Source of the DNA: Hymenobacter persicinus
Lineage (GTDB): Bacteria > Bacteroidota > Bacteroidia > Cytophagales > Hymenobacteraceae
Direction: 5' to 3'
Length of the DNA: 64,000 nt
Assembly (NCBI RefSeq): GCF_004167665.1
Contig: NZ_SEWE01000007.1
Location: forward strand, 1-64,000
Numbering within the stretch: position 1 is the stretch's first letter; every line of letters begins with the position of its first letter. Made by a program: the position numbers and the translations under genes. This document shows positions 33,740 to 42,078 of this stretch, one piece after another. Below the pieces are notes generated by a model. It saw nothing but the letters and a program-made list of their open reading frames with translations, had not been told where the DNA came from and searched no databases.

Positions 33740-33774
33740 AAAAAGGCCCGGAGCAAGTTGCTCCGGGCCTTTTT
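33740..33774 (+). terminator. Terminator of dnaK
   Basis: Perfect 15-bp stem AAAAAGGCCCGGAGC / GCTCCGGGCCTTTTT with loop AAGTT. Confidence 0.93.
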
Positions 33775-33811
33775 GCGTTCTTGCGCGGAGAAATACGCCA
33801 CCCGCCCCGCT

Positions 33812-34321
33812 ATGCTGCAGCCTTATTGCTCCTATGCCTCCAGCGCCGCCGCCCAGCCGCTGCTGGCCGTACTGGACCAGCACGGTATTGCCTACCAAAC
33901 CCATATCGACTCCAGCCAGCCCGGATTCGATCCGACTTTTGCCTACAATGCCCCGCAGGCCCAGCTGGTTTTGCTCGTTGATCCGGCCGACCGCGCCAGG
34001 GTAGCCCGGCTGGAGCAGGAGCTGAATCAGGCCCTGCTGGCCCAGGTTTCGCCGGACCACTACCTGTTCACTTTCTCGCCGGATGAGCTGCTGGAGCTAG
34101 TGTTGCACGCTGGGGAGTGGACGAGCTTCGACGTGCTGCTGGCGCATCAGCTGCTGCAACAGCAGGGCTACGACACCTCCCCCGCCGCGTTGAGCGCCCG
34201 GGTTCCGCATTCCCCGCCGCCGCCGGCGCGGAGTCATATGCAAGTGTGGGGTGTGGTGGGGCGAATTCTGGTAGCTCTGATTGGTCTGGCGGCTTTGTAT
34301 CGGTTGCTGGCCGGCCGCTGA
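33812..34321 (+). CDS. DUF2007-like protein with C-terminal membrane helix
   Basis: 169 aa from the ATG at 33812; a longer in-frame start at 33737 would lie inside the dnaK terminator and is rejected. The first 80 residues look like a DUF2007-type ferredoxin-like domain (LLAVLDQHGIAYQTHIDSSQ, then AQLVLLVDPADRARVARLEQ). A Pro-rich linker and one C-terminal helix (VVGRILVALIGLAALYRLLA) follow, so it is probably tail-anchored in the inner membrane. Function unknown; the domain assignment is tentative. Confidence 0.65.
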   Translation: MLQPYCSYASSAAAQPLLAVLDQHGIAYQTHIDSSQPGFDPTFAYNAPQAQLVLLVDPADRARVARLEQELNQALLAQVSPDHYLFTFSPDELLELVLHAGEWTSFDVLLAHQLLQQQGYDTSPAALSARVPHSPPPPARSHMQVWGVVGRILVALIGLAALYRLLAGR

Positions 34322-34352
34322 CAGCGGCGCCTTGCTGTGGCGGAGGCGTTAG

Positions 34353-34360
34353 TACCTTTG
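34353..34360 (+). promoter_or_regulatory. -7 promoter element of the FAD monooxygenase gene
   Basis: TACCTTTG, perfect TAnnTTTG, 27 nt upstream of the ATG at 34388. Confidence 0.7.
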
Positions 34361-34387
34361 GGCCTCTTCGCTTAACCGAGCTTGCGT

Positions 34388-35530
34388 ATGCAGTTTCTTA
34401 TCATTGGCGGCGGCATTGCCGGACTGGCCACGGCCCACGCCCTGCTGAAGCTAGGCCATCAGGTACAGGTGCTGGAAGCGGCGGCCGAGTTGGGGGAAAT
34501 CGGGGCCGGGGTGGTGCTGGGGGCCAATGCCATGCGCGCCCTCGACGCTATGAGCCTGCACGCGGCCGTGCACGCGCGCGGCTTCGCCCTGACCGGCATT
34601 GGCCTGCTGGACGAGACGGGGCGGCCGCTAAACGAAATTGACACCCGCTCTTTCACCGACCGGCTGGGCTACGACAACCTGGCCATTCACCGCGCCGACC
34701 TGCAACGGGAGCTGCTGGCCGCGCTGCCGCCCGGCACCGTGCACCTGGGCAAGCGCCTGGTCCGCTTCGAGCAGACGCCAACCCAGGTCACGGCCTGGTT
34801 TGAGGATGGCACCCAGGTCAGTGCCGATGCCCTGCTGGCCGCCGACGGCATTCGTTCCCGGGTGCGCCTGCAATTGCGGCCGCAAAGCCAGCCGCGCTAC
34901 GCCGGTTATACCTGCTGGCGGAGCGTGGTCGACGTTTCGAGTCTGCACCTGCCGGCGGGCCGCACCACCGAAAGTTGGGGCCGCACGGGCCGCTTTGGCC
35001 TGGTGCCGCTCGGCAACGGGCAGGCGTACTGGTTTGCCTGCGTGGTCAGCAAAACCGCCCGCAACCCGCAGTTTCAGGCTTTCACCATAGCTGATTTGCA
35101 GCGCCACTTTGCCCATTTCCACGCGCCCATTCCGCAGGTGCTGGCCCTGACCCCACCCGACCGCCTGCTCTGGGGCGACATTCTGGATCTGAAGCCGCTG
35201 CCGACGTTTCACTACGGACGGGTGTTGCTGCTCGGCGACGCGGCCCACGCCACCACGCCCAACATGGGACAGGGTGCGGGCATGGCCGTGGAAGATGCCG
35301 CTATGTTGGCCCGCTGCCTGCGCGAAACCCCGGACCTGACCGACGCTTTTGCCCAATTCGACCAACGCCGCCGCCCGCGTACTACGCGCATCGTGGAGCA
35401 GTCGTGGCAGCTGGGCCGGGCTGCGCAGCTGACCAATCCGCTGCTGGTAACGCTGCGCAATGCCGTGATGCGCAGCCTGCCCGCTCGAATCAACGAGCAG
35501 CAGATGGCTTTTCTCTACGAAGGCGACTAA
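34388..35530 (+). CDS. FAD-dependent monooxygenase (UbiH / salicylate hydroxylase-like)
   Basis: 380 aa from the ATG at 34388. FAD-binding QFLIIGGGIAGLATAHALLK with the terminal Glu in VLEAAAELGE, the DG motif ADGIRSRVR (about residue 155), and the GD motif VLLLGDAAHATTPNMGQGAG (about residues 279-298). These are the three hallmarks of group A flavoprotein aromatic hydroxylases. The substrate is probably an aromatic ring but cannot be specified. It is a single gene with its own promoter. Confidence 0.9.
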   Translation: MQFLIIGGGIAGLATAHALLKLGHQVQVLEAAAELGEIGAGVVLGANAMRALDAMSLHAAVHARGFALTGIGLLDETGRPLNEIDTRSFTDRLGYDNLAIHRADLQRELLAALPPGTVHLGKRLVRFEQTPTQVTAWFEDGTQVSADALLAADGIRSRVRLQLRPQSQPRYAGYTCWRSVVDVSSLHLPAGRTTESWGRTGRFGLVPLGNGQAYWFACVVSKTARNPQFQAFTIADLQRHFAHFHAPIPQVLALTPPDRLLWGDILDLKPLPTFHYGRVLLLGDAAHATTPNMGQGAGMAVEDAAMLARCLRETPDLTDAFAQFDQRRRPRTTRIVEQSWQLGRAAQLTNPLLVTLRNAVMRSLPARINEQQMAFLYEGD

Positions 35531-35619
35531 GCTCCCGACGCACAACTGCGGCTTCGACGGACAAGGAAGTAGCTCAGGGCGCCGGTTTGTTTTATTGTAC
35601 CGCCCGGCGGCAGCCTGGG

Positions 35620-36783
35620 CTAGTGGCTGAGCTTTAGGGCCGCCTCGGCCGGGGTGCGCTGCTCCTCGGCCTCCTGCTGCTCTTCCTCCTCAAAGCCTTT
35701 CTCGATTTTTTCCTGGGCCTCCTGCTCGTCCTCGGCATCGGCCTGCTCGGCGTTCTGCTCCTGCTCGGCCTTGGCGTGGGGCTCGTAGCTGACCTTGATG
35801 CAGATCGGAAAGTGGTCGGAGCCCACGTAGGGTAGCCGCTCAATGTTGGCCACCTTGAAGTCGGGCGAGATAAAGACGTGGTCGAGGGGCCAGCGCAGCA
35901 GGCGGTATTCGGCGTGGAAGGTGGGCAGCATGCCCCGGCCCACGCGCGGGTCGAGCAGGCCGCTCACGCGCCGGAACAGCTCCGAAGTGTGGGACCAGGC
36001 CACGTCGTTCATGTCGCCGAACACGATGGTAGGCTCATCCTTTTCCTCAATAGCTTTACCTACCAGCAGCAGCTCCGCGTCGCGCTTGGTGCTGGTCTTG
36101 GACTCGGCCGGCGCCGGCGGCTTCGGGTGCAGGCCGTAGAGGCGCACCCAGGTGTCGGTGCCAGGAATCTGCACGTGGGCGTGCACGGAGGGAATATCGT
36201 CGTCGAGCAGGTACTCAATGCGGGCGTCGCGCAGGGGCAGACGGGAGAAAAACAGCAGGCCGTAGGTGTTTTCCAGCGGCTCGTGGCAGGTGTAGGGGTG
36301 GGTTTTCTCCAGGGGCCGGAGCTGATCCAGCCACCACTGGTCCGTCTCGACGGCCATAATAACGTCGGGGTCGCAGGCCTGAATCACGCCTAGGGCGCGC
36401 TGAGCCTGCTTGTTGTACTGCAGCACGTTCATTACGGCCAGGCTCAGGTGCTTGTCGGGGCCCAGCAAAGTGGCATCGGCGGCCTGCTTGCGCACGAACG
36501 GCGTGTAGGGAATGACCCGGTAGAGTTGGTAGGCGCCTACGGCGGCCATGGCCCCCATGGCCACCCAGCCCCCGGGCCAGGACTCCAGGTGCACCAGTGC
36601 CGCGGCCAGGGCGCTGAGCAGGGCCACGCCGATAATCTGCAGGCGGGGAAAGTCAAACACCCGAATCCACCACGCCTCCTCTTTCAGAAGTGGCAGCAGC
36701 GTGGCCAGGATGGCCGCAGCGCCCAGCACCAGGACGACGCAGCGCCCCAGCAGTAACCAAAAAGAAGCGTCGAAATCGGGCAC
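35620..36783 (-). CDS. Membrane-anchored endonuclease/exonuclease/phosphatase family protein
   Basis: 387 aa. Three N-terminal helices (about residues 8-85) are followed by the EEP fold: NVLQYNKQAQRALGVIQACD, VIMAVETDQWW (metal-binding Glu), YGLHPKPP, FGDMNDVAWS (catalytic Asp-Met-Asn) and GSDHFPICIKV (catalytic Asp-His). The C-terminal 50 residues are very acidic and Gln-rich (EDEQEAQEKIEKGFEEEEQQ) and beyond the core. The type matches Bacteroidota proteins described only as EEP domain proteins; the substrate may be a phosphodiester or a lipid phosphate. Confidence 0.88.
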   Translation of the reverse strand: MPDFDASFWLLLGRCVVLVLGAAAILATLLPLLKEEAWWIRVFDFPRLQIIGVALLSALAAALVHLESWPGGWVAMGAMAAVGAYQLYRVIPYTPFVRKQAADATLLGPDKHLSLAVMNVLQYNKQAQRALGVIQACDPDVIMAVETDQWWLDQLRPLEKTHPYTCHEPLENTYGLLFFSRLPLRDARIEYLLDDDIPSVHAHVQIPGTDTWVRLYGLHPKPPAPAESKTSTKRDAELLLVGKAIEEKDEPTIVFGDMNDVAWSHTSELFRRVSGLLDPRVGRGMLPTFHAEYRLLRWPLDHVFISPDFKVANIERLPYVGSDHFPICIKVSYEPHAKAEQEQNAEQADAEDEQEAQEKIEKGFEEEEQQEAEEQRTPAEAALKLSH

Positions 36784-36787
36784 AGAA

Positions 36788-36899
36788 GGTGAAATGGTGG
36801 GTTAGTGAAATGGTGAGTTGGAGTTGCTGGTGGCACAAGCGGCGCCGTCCTGCGCCAGCGGAACGGCAACTCACTAGCGCACCAGTTTACCATCTCGCT
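36788..36899. repeat. Inverted octamer repeat island (GGTGAAAT type), copy 1
   Basis: Left arm at 36788-36819: four 8-nt units in strict register (GGTGAAAT, GGTGGGTT, AGTGAAAT, GGTGAGTT). Right arm at 36868-36899: four units (AACTCACT, AGCGCACC, AGTTTACC, ATCTCGCT), reverse complements in consensus. The GC-rich spacer includes CTGCGCCAGCGG. It fills the gap between the purE stop (36899) and the start of the EEP gene (36783). Confidence 0.8.
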
Positions 36900-37453
36900 T
36901 AGTCGTCGTTGAAGCCGCCTTTGCGCAGCTCCTCAATGGTGCGCATGACTTTGTCCTTGAGCGAGGTGCGGTACTTTTCCAGCACGTCGGCCAGGCGGGC
37001 ATTGCTCAAGGCCAGCATCTGGGTGGCCAGCACGGCGGCATTGGCGGCCCCGTCGATGGCTACGGTAGCCACGGGCACCCCGGCCGGCATTTGCAGCATC
37101 GACAGCACCGAGTCGAGCCCGCGGATGGAAGTGGTCGAGTTGATGGGCACGCCGATGACGGGCAAGGTGGTGAAGGCGGCCAGCATCCCGGGCAGGTGGG
37201 CCGCTCCGCCCCCGCCGGCAATAAGTACGCGCAGGCCGCGCTTACGGGCCGTTTCGCCGTATTCCACGAGGCGGTGAGGCGTACGGTGGGGCGAGACGAG
37301 CGTGATTTCGTAGCTCACGCCGAACTGCCGGAGCACTTCCGCCGCGGCCGACATAATTTTCAGATCCGACTGGCTGCCCATGACGATGCCCACCAGGGGC
37401 GTATCGACTGAGTCGTGGACCGCGAGCGACGCGGGAGGAGGAGTGGTGGTCAT
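36899..37453 (-). CDS. purE: N5-carboxyaminoimidazole ribonucleotide mutase, catalytic subunit
   Basis: 184 aa. After a short N-terminal extension the core begins VGIVMGSQSDLKIMSAAAEV, the substrate-binding motif of PurE class I, then SPHRTPHRLVEY with the conserved His, and AGGGGAAHLPGMLAAFTTLP with the active-site loop. It rearranges N5-CAIR to CAIR in purine biosynthesis and forms an octamer. purK is not adjacent here. The downstream gene on this strand is the EEP protein, separated by an octamer repeat island. Confidence 0.95.
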   Translation of the reverse strand: MTTTPPPASLAVHDSVDTPLVGIVMGSQSDLKIMSAAAEVLRQFGVSYEITLVSPHRTPHRLVEYGETARKRGLRVLIAGGGGAAHLPGMLAAFTTLPVIGVPINSTTSIRGLDSVLSMLQMPAGVPVATVAIDGAANAAVLATQMLALSNARLADVLEKYRTSLKDKVMRTIEELRKGGFNDD

Positions 37454-37569
37454 GCAATGCGCGAAGAAAAAGGCTACCGTACCTTCCGGCCGCTTGTACG
37501 CAGGCGGCGGCGGGTGGTTGGCTCACCAAACATACCATTTTAACCGGTTTGCCGATTCCTAATCCCTCG

Positions 37570-37577
37570 TACCTTTA
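37570..37577 (+). promoter_or_regulatory. -7 promoter element of marC-family gene
   Basis: TACCTTTA, 29 nt upstream of the ATG at 37607. Confidence 0.65.
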
Positions 37578-37606
37578 CCCGGCTAGCCGCCGCCATTCCC
37601 GGGTTT

Positions 37607-38224
37607 ATGGAAATTCTACTCGCCACCTTCACCACGCTGTTTTCGGTCGTGAACCCTTTCGGGGCCATGCCCGTGTTTCTGACCCTGACCGAAGACGACA
37701 CGCCCAGCCACCGCGCCCAAATCGCGCTGCGAGCCTGCCTGTACATGATTGGCGTGCTGTCGGTGTCGTTTTTTGCCGGGCAGTACGTGCTCAACTTCTT
37801 CGGCATCAACATTCACCACCTGCGCATTGCGGGTGGCATTCTGCTCATGCGCTCCGCCTTCGACCTGCTCACCCCGGGCGGCAACCGCGCCAAGGTGTCG
37901 GACGCCACGCTCGAGGAAAGTATGCACAAAGAAGACATCAGCTTCACGCCCTTGGCCATGCCCATGCTGTCGGGCCCGGGCTCGATGGCCGTGTGCATCG
38001 GCTTGTTCACCAAAAAGCTCACCTTCCTCGACATGGGCCTGATTTTTTTCGGCTTCGTGCTCGTGGCCTTCGCCGCCTACATCATTCTGATGTCGTCGCT
38101 CAGGCTGACGCGCTTTCTGGGCCGCCCGGGCATGGCGGCCCTGGCCCGCATCATGGGCTTTTTAACCCTGGCCATTGGCGTCAACTTTCTGGCCACGGCC
38201 ATTAAGGCACTGTTTCAGGAGTAG
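37607..38224 (+). CDS. MarC-family integral membrane protein
   Basis: 205 aa with six hydrophobic helices. The N-terminus EILLATFTTLFSVVNPFGAM and the P-A-M-P-turn TPLAMPMLSGPGSMAVCIGL, and the end MGFLTLAIGVNFLATAIKAL, are typical of MarC/UPF0056 proteins. They sit in the inner membrane; the transported substrate is unknown, and the old link to multiple antibiotic resistance has not held. It lies upstream of hemE on the same strand with a 120-bp gap. Confidence 0.9.
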   Translation: MEILLATFTTLFSVVNPFGAMPVFLTLTEDDTPSHRAQIALRACLYMIGVLSVSFFAGQYVLNFFGINIHHLRIAGGILLMRSAFDLLTPGGNRAKVSDATLEESMHKEDISFTPLAMPMLSGPGSMAVCIGLFTKKLTFLDMGLIFFGFVLVAFAAYIILMSSLRLTRFLGRPGMAALARIMGFLTLAIGVNFLATAIKALFQE

Positions 38225-38344
38225 CGGCGCGGGCTTTTACGAGGGCCTTCGGAGTCAAAGAATTGCGGGAAGGTGGCGCTTTCGCTGCAATCCTGCCCGG
38301 CAGGCCGTAACTTGCGCCCCATTTCCGGCTCCTGCCCTGCTCCT

Positions 38345-39391
38345 ATGCTCAAGAACGACCTCCTGCTCCGTGCCGCCCGCGGCGAAGAAACCGAACGTAC
38401 TCCCGTCTGGCTCATGCGCCAGGCCGGCCGCATTTTGCCCGAATACCGGGCCCTACGCGCCCGTTTAAGCGGTTTCAAGGAGCTGGTCGAAACCCCGGAC
38501 CTGGCGGCGGAAGTCACCATTCAGCCCGTGGATGCCCTCGACGTGGATGCGGCCATCATCTTCTCCGACATTCTGGTGGTGCCCGAGGCCATGGGCCTGA
38601 CCTACGAAATGATTGAGGCCCGCGGGCCGCTGTTTCCCGAAACCATCAAAAGTGCCCAGGACGTGGCCCGCATGCGCGTGGCTGACCCCGAAGAGCACCT
38701 GGGCTACGTGCTCGAAGCCATCCGCGTGACCAAGCGCGCCCTCAACGGCCGGGTGCCGCTGATTGGCTTTGCCGGCGCCCCCTGGACGATTCTGGCCTAC
38801 ATGGTGGAAGGGCACGGCTCCAAAACGTTTAGCAAGGCCCGCCGTCTGCTCTACACCGACCCGGCCCTGGCCCACGAGCTGCTGCGCAAAATCACGGCCA
38901 CGACCATTGCCTATTTGCAGGCCCAGGTAGCGGCCGGCGCCAATCTGATTCAGGTGTTCGACTCCTGGGCCGGCATTCTGCCCCCCGACCACTACCGCGA
39001 GTTTTCGTCGCGCTACATTGCCGAAATCTGCAATGCCCTGCCCGACGTGCCCGTAACCGTGTTTGCCAAGGGGGCCTACTTCGCCGTGCCGGAGTTTGCC
39101 ACCTTCAACTGCCGCACCATCGGCCTCGACTGGAACGAGGACCCGCGGGCCGTGCGCGCCGCCATCGGCAACGAGAAAACCCTGCAGGGCAACCTTGACC
39201 CCTGCGCCCTCTACGGCTCGCGCGAGCAGGTCCAGCAGGCCACCATCGATATGCTGCGCCGCTTCGGCCCGCACCGCCACATTGCCAACCTCGGCCACGG
39301 CGTCTACCCCGATACCGACGCCGACAACGTGCGCGTATTCATCGATACGGTCAAGGAATTTAGCCCCATGGCGCGTCAGGGCAATTTGTAA
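38345..39391 (+). CDS. hemE: Uroporphyrinogen decarboxylase
   Basis: 348 aa from the ATG at 38345. The signature [18 protein letters not shown] binds the substrate carboxylates, [14 protein letters not shown] carries the catalytic Asp, [16 protein letters not shown] is family-typical and [15 protein letters not shown] lies at the C-terminus. It removes four carboxylates from uroporphyrinogen III to make coproporphyrinogen III for heme. Other hem genes are not nearby. Confidence 0.97.
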   Translation: MLKNDLLLRAARGEETERTPVWLMRQAGRILPEYRALRARLSGFKELVETPDLAAEVTIQPVDALDVDAAIIFSDILVVPEAMGLTYEMIEARGPLFPETIKSAQDVARMRVADPEEHLGYVLEAIRVTKRALNGRVPLIGFAGAPWTILAYMVEGHGSKTFSKARRLLYTDPALAHELLRKITATTIAYLQAQVAAGANLIQVFDSWAGILPPDHYREFSSRYIAEICNALPDVPVTVFAKGAYFAVPEFATFNCRTIGLDWNEDPRAVRAAIGNEKTLQGNLDPCALYGSREQVQQATIDMLRRFGPHRHIANLGHGVYPDTDADNVRVFIDTVKEFSPMARQGNL

Positions 39392-39405
39392 TTCAGGACT
39401 TTCGC

Positions 39406-39447
39406 CAACAAAAAGCCCCGCCGTTCATCCGGCGGGGCTTTTTGTTG
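39406..39447. terminator. Bidirectional terminator between hemE and the heptose kinase gene
   Basis: Perfect 18-bp stem (CAACAAAAAGCCCCGCCG / CGGCGGGGCTTTTTGTTG) with loop TTCATC between convergent genes. Confidence 0.93.
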
Positions 39448-39495
39448 TACAAGGGTTGCGCGGAATGAATTGCAACGACTTCGCCTGCTGAGGGG

Positions 39496-40515
39496 CTAGA
39501 CCAGCTGCAAGCCGGTTTGCTGGGCTTCTTCCAGCAGGCGCTGCTTTTCGATGGGCACCACCCCGACCTGCTCGCAGACCAAGCCGCCGCCCAGGTTGGC
39601 CAGCGCGGCCGTGACGGGCGCGGGCAGCCCCAGCGCCACGCAGAGGGCCGCAATGCTAATCACAGTGTCACCAGCCCCGGAAACGTCGGAAATCATGCGC
39701 AGGTGGGCCGGGATGTAGCTGCGCCCGGTGGCCGCCGACTCACTGAACACGCCCCGCTCCGACAGGGTCACGAGCACAATTTCGGGCGTGAGCAGCTCGC
39801 GCAGGCGGTCCACGGCGGCTTCGAACTGAGGCCGGTCAGCGTCGGTGTCGCCGAATTCGAGCTTGAGGCCCTCGCGCAGCTCCTTGAGGTTGGGCTTAAA
39901 CAGCGTGCAGTACTGGTAAGCCAGGAAGTTCTTTTTCTTGGGGTCCACGACCGTCGGAATGCCGCGCTGCCGGGCCAGGTCGATGAAGTGGGCAATGCTG
40001 CCTGCGTTGAGCACGCCCTTGTCGTAATCCTCGAAAATCACCACGTCGGCCCGGGCCAGTAGGGCCTCGTAACGCTGCTGCAGGGCCGCGGATTCGGCCG
40101 GATTCAGGTCGTGCTCCACTTCCGAGTCGATGCGGATTAGCTGCTGCCCGGCAGCTAGGATGCGCTGCTTGACGGTGGTAGGCCGGTGGGCGCTGCGCAC
40201 GATGCCCTCGGCCGAGAGGTCTTTGTCGAGCAGCAGGCCGATGAGCTGGTCGCCGCCGGTGTCTTCGCCTACCACGGCGCAGAGCAGAGGCGTCGCGCCC
40301 AGGGCCTGCACGTTTAGAGCCACGTTGGCGGCCCCGCCCAGGCGCTGCTCCGTGCGGCCCACGTTGACCACCGGTACCGGGGCCTCGGGCGAAATCCGGC
40401 CGACTTTGCCCCACACGTAGGCATCCATCATCACGTCGCCCACGATGAGGACGGTCAGGCGGTTGAAGGCGGCAAACAACTCGGGCAGCGAAGCAGGAAG
40501 GGAAGAAGCGGACAT
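39496..40515 (-). CDS. D-glycero-beta-D-manno-heptose-7-phosphate kinase (RfaE1/HldE kinase domain), PfkB family
   Basis: 339 aa from the ATG at 40515, placed just behind a -7 element; an upstream in-frame ATG would precede the transcription start. The ribokinase fold shows GRISPEAPVPVV, GGAANVALNVQALGA and the catalytic anion hole DVSGAGDTVISIAA. The best match is the kinase half of HldE that phosphorylates D-glycero-D-manno-heptose-7-phosphate at C1 for LPS heptose; the cytidylyltransferase half is missing, as in organisms with split enzymes. A general carbohydrate kinase role cannot be ruled out. Confidence 0.85.
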   Translation of the reverse strand: MSASSLPASLPELFAAFNRLTVLIVGDVMMDAYVWGKVGRISPEAPVPVVNVGRTEQRLGGAANVALNVQALGATPLLCAVVGEDTGGDQLIGLLLDKDLSAEGIVRSAHRPTTVKQRILAAGQQLIRIDSEVEHDLNPAESAALQQRYEALLARADVVIFEDYDKGVLNAGSIAHFIDLARQRGIPTVVDPKKKNFLAYQYCTLFKPNLKELREGLKLEFGDTDADRPQFEAAVDRLRELLTPEIVLVTLSERGVFSESAATGRSYIPAHLRMISDVSGAGDTVISIAALCVALGLPAPVTAALANLGGGLVCEQVGVVPIEKQRLLEEAQQTGLQLV

Positions 40516-40538
40516 TGCAGCAATTCTGAAGGAAGCGG

Positions 40539-40546
40539 CAAAGGTA
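40539..40546 (-). promoter_or_regulatory. -7 promoter element of the heptose kinase gene
   Basis: Reads TACCTTTG on the minus strand, 24 nt upstream of the ATG at 40515. This decides the start. Confidence 0.7.
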
Positions 40547-40710
40547 AACAGGCGCGGCGGCATCGGCACAGTCTGACCTGCCGGTTACTGGCTGGTTCCT
40601 ACCCGGCCGCTTCGCTGCCAACAAACCAGCCCTTCACCGCACGAACGGCAAAGGGCTGGATGGGTAGCCGGCAGCTGGTTTGTTGACGGCGCCGGCTCAT
40701 CGTTGGTTGC

Positions 40711-41934
40711 TTAGCTCAGCTTGTCGAGGCTGGCCTTGATGCGGCCGAAGGCCTCACGCAGCTTCTCGTCGGCGGCGGCGGTGCTGAAGCGGATGCAGTT
40801 CGGAGCCCCGAAAGCGGCGCCGTCGACGGCGGCCACGTGGGCATCGTTGAGCATGAACAGCGCCAGGTCGCCGGCCGTGCGGATAACCTCACCGCCGGGC
40901 GTGGTCTGGCCGAAGTAGGCGCTAACGTCGGGGAAGATGTAGAAGGCCCCGCTGGGCGTGGGCGTTTTAAAGCCTTTGATGTCTTTCACCTGGTCCAGCA
41001 CTAGGTCGCGGCGGCGGCGGTAGGCTTCCACCATCTCGTCGGCGGAGGTGCGCCCGCCCTGCAGCGCAGCCAATGCGGCGCGCTGGGCTACCGAGCAGGT
41101 GCCGGAGGTAATCTGGCTTTGCATTTTCTCGCAGGCCGCCGCAATTTCTTTGCGGGCCGCCAGGTAGCCCACCCGCCAGCCCGTCATGGCGTAGCCCTTC
41201 GAGAAGCCGTTGACGGTAATCACCTGGTCCTTGATGTCGGCGAACTGGGCTAGGCTCACGTGCTCCCCCACGAAGTTGATGTACTCGTAAATCTCGTCGG
41301 CAATGACGTGAATCTGGGGGTTGCGGGCCAGCACGGCGGCAATTTCACCCAACTCTTCCCGCGAGAACACCGAGCCGGTCGGGTTGCAGGGCGAGGAGTA
41401 CATGACCAGCTTGGTACGCGGCGTGATGGCCGCCTCAAATTCGGCGGCCGTCACCTTATAGTCGTTTTCTAGGGCGCCCATCAAGGTCACGGTCTTGCCC
41501 TCGGCCAGCTTCACCATCTCCTCGTAGCTCACCCAGTACGGAGCAAACACGATGACCTCGTCGCCGGCGTTGATCAGGCTCATCACCGCGTTGGCCAGGG
41601 CCTGCTTGGCCCCGGTGCTCACCACAATGTTTTCGGGCTTATAGGCCAGCTGGTTTTCGCGCAGCAGCTTGTCGGCAATGGCCTGGCGCAGGTCGAGGTA
41701 GCCGGGCACGGGCGTGTACTTGGTGTAGCCCTCGTCCATGGCCACCTTGGCCGCGTCGCGGATATACTGCGGGGTCTGAAAGTCGGGCTCCCCGAAGCTC
41801 AGGTTGATAACATCAATACCCTGGGCCATCAGCTCCCGGGCTTTTTTGGCCATGGCAATGGTCTGGGACTCCTGCATGGCATTGATGCGGTCAGACAGGA
41901 AGGAAGGCGTAAGCGTAGCGGAAGAAGCCGACAT
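40711..41934 (-). CDS. Class I pyridoxal phosphate aminotransferase (aspartate-type)
   Basis: 407 aa from the ATG at 41934, behind the -7 element at 41962-41969. Motifs are NLSFGEPDFQTPQYI, the PLP-stacking STGAKQALANAV, SSPCNPTGSVFSREEL and the Schiff-base Lys in VNGFSKGYAMTGWRVGYLA, with the carboxylate-binding Arg near the C-terminus (CIRFSTA). This is the subgroup I-gamma aspartate/prephenate aminotransferase type common in Bacteroidota. It should make aspartate from oxaloacetate and possibly arogenate. Confidence 0.92.
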   Translation of the reverse strand: MSASSATLTPSFLSDRINAMQESQTIAMAKKARELMAQGIDVINLSFGEPDFQTPQYIRDAAKVAMDEGYTKYTPVPGYLDLRQAIADKLLRENQLAYKPENIVVSTGAKQALANAVMSLINAGDEVIVFAPYWVSYEEMVKLAEGKTVTLMGALENDYKVTAAEFEAAITPRTKLVMYSSPCNPTGSVFSREELGEIAAVLARNPQIHVIADEIYEYINFVGEHVSLAQFADIKDQVITVNGFSKGYAMTGWRVGYLAARKEIAAACEKMQSQITSGTCSVAQRAALAALQGGRTSADEMVEAYRRRRDLVLDQVKDIKGFKTPTPSGAFYIFPDVSAYFGQTTPGGEVIRTAGDLALFMLNDAHVAAVDGAAFGAPNCIRFSTAAADEKLREAFGRIKASLDKLS

Positions 41935-41961
41935 AGAATCAGAGGGGTGGGATGGGAAGGG

Positions 41962-41969
41962 CAAAAGTA
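41962..41969 (-). promoter_or_regulatory. -7 promoter element of the aminotransferase gene
   Basis: Reads TACTTTTG on the minus strand, 28 nt upstream of the ATG at 41934. The octamer repeat island starts at its upstream edge. Confidence 0.7.
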
Positions 41970-42078
41970 GTGAAATGGTAAGATGGTGAGGTGGTGAGGT
42001 GCTGTTCGGTTTGCGCCAGCGGCGCAGAAACGCGCCAAAGGGCCGAAACTTACTGTTTCACCATCTTACCACTTACTC
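41969..42078. repeat. Inverted octamer repeat island (GGTGAGGT type), copy 2
   Basis: Left arm at 41969-42000: four 8-nt units (AGTGAAAT, GGTAAGAT, GGTGAGGT, GGTGAGGT). Right arm at 42055-42078: GTTTCACC, ATCTTACC, ACTTACTC. The spacer carries the palindrome TGCGCCAGCGGCGCA, and its TGCGCCAGCGG part is shared with the island at 36788. The right arm extends over the stop codon of the glycosyltransferase gene. Confidence 0.8.

Noticed and set aside
31759..33801. 680-codon open frame antisense to dnaK
   Set aside because: Antisense frames over dnaK are a well-known artefact of its codon use; the sense gene is certain.
33737..33811. Longer N-terminus of the DUF2007-like protein
   Set aside because: This start lies inside the dnaK terminator hairpin.
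40516..40569. Longer N-terminus of the heptose kinase
   Set aside because: The -7 element at 40539-40546 lies inside this stretch, so it would not be transcribed.
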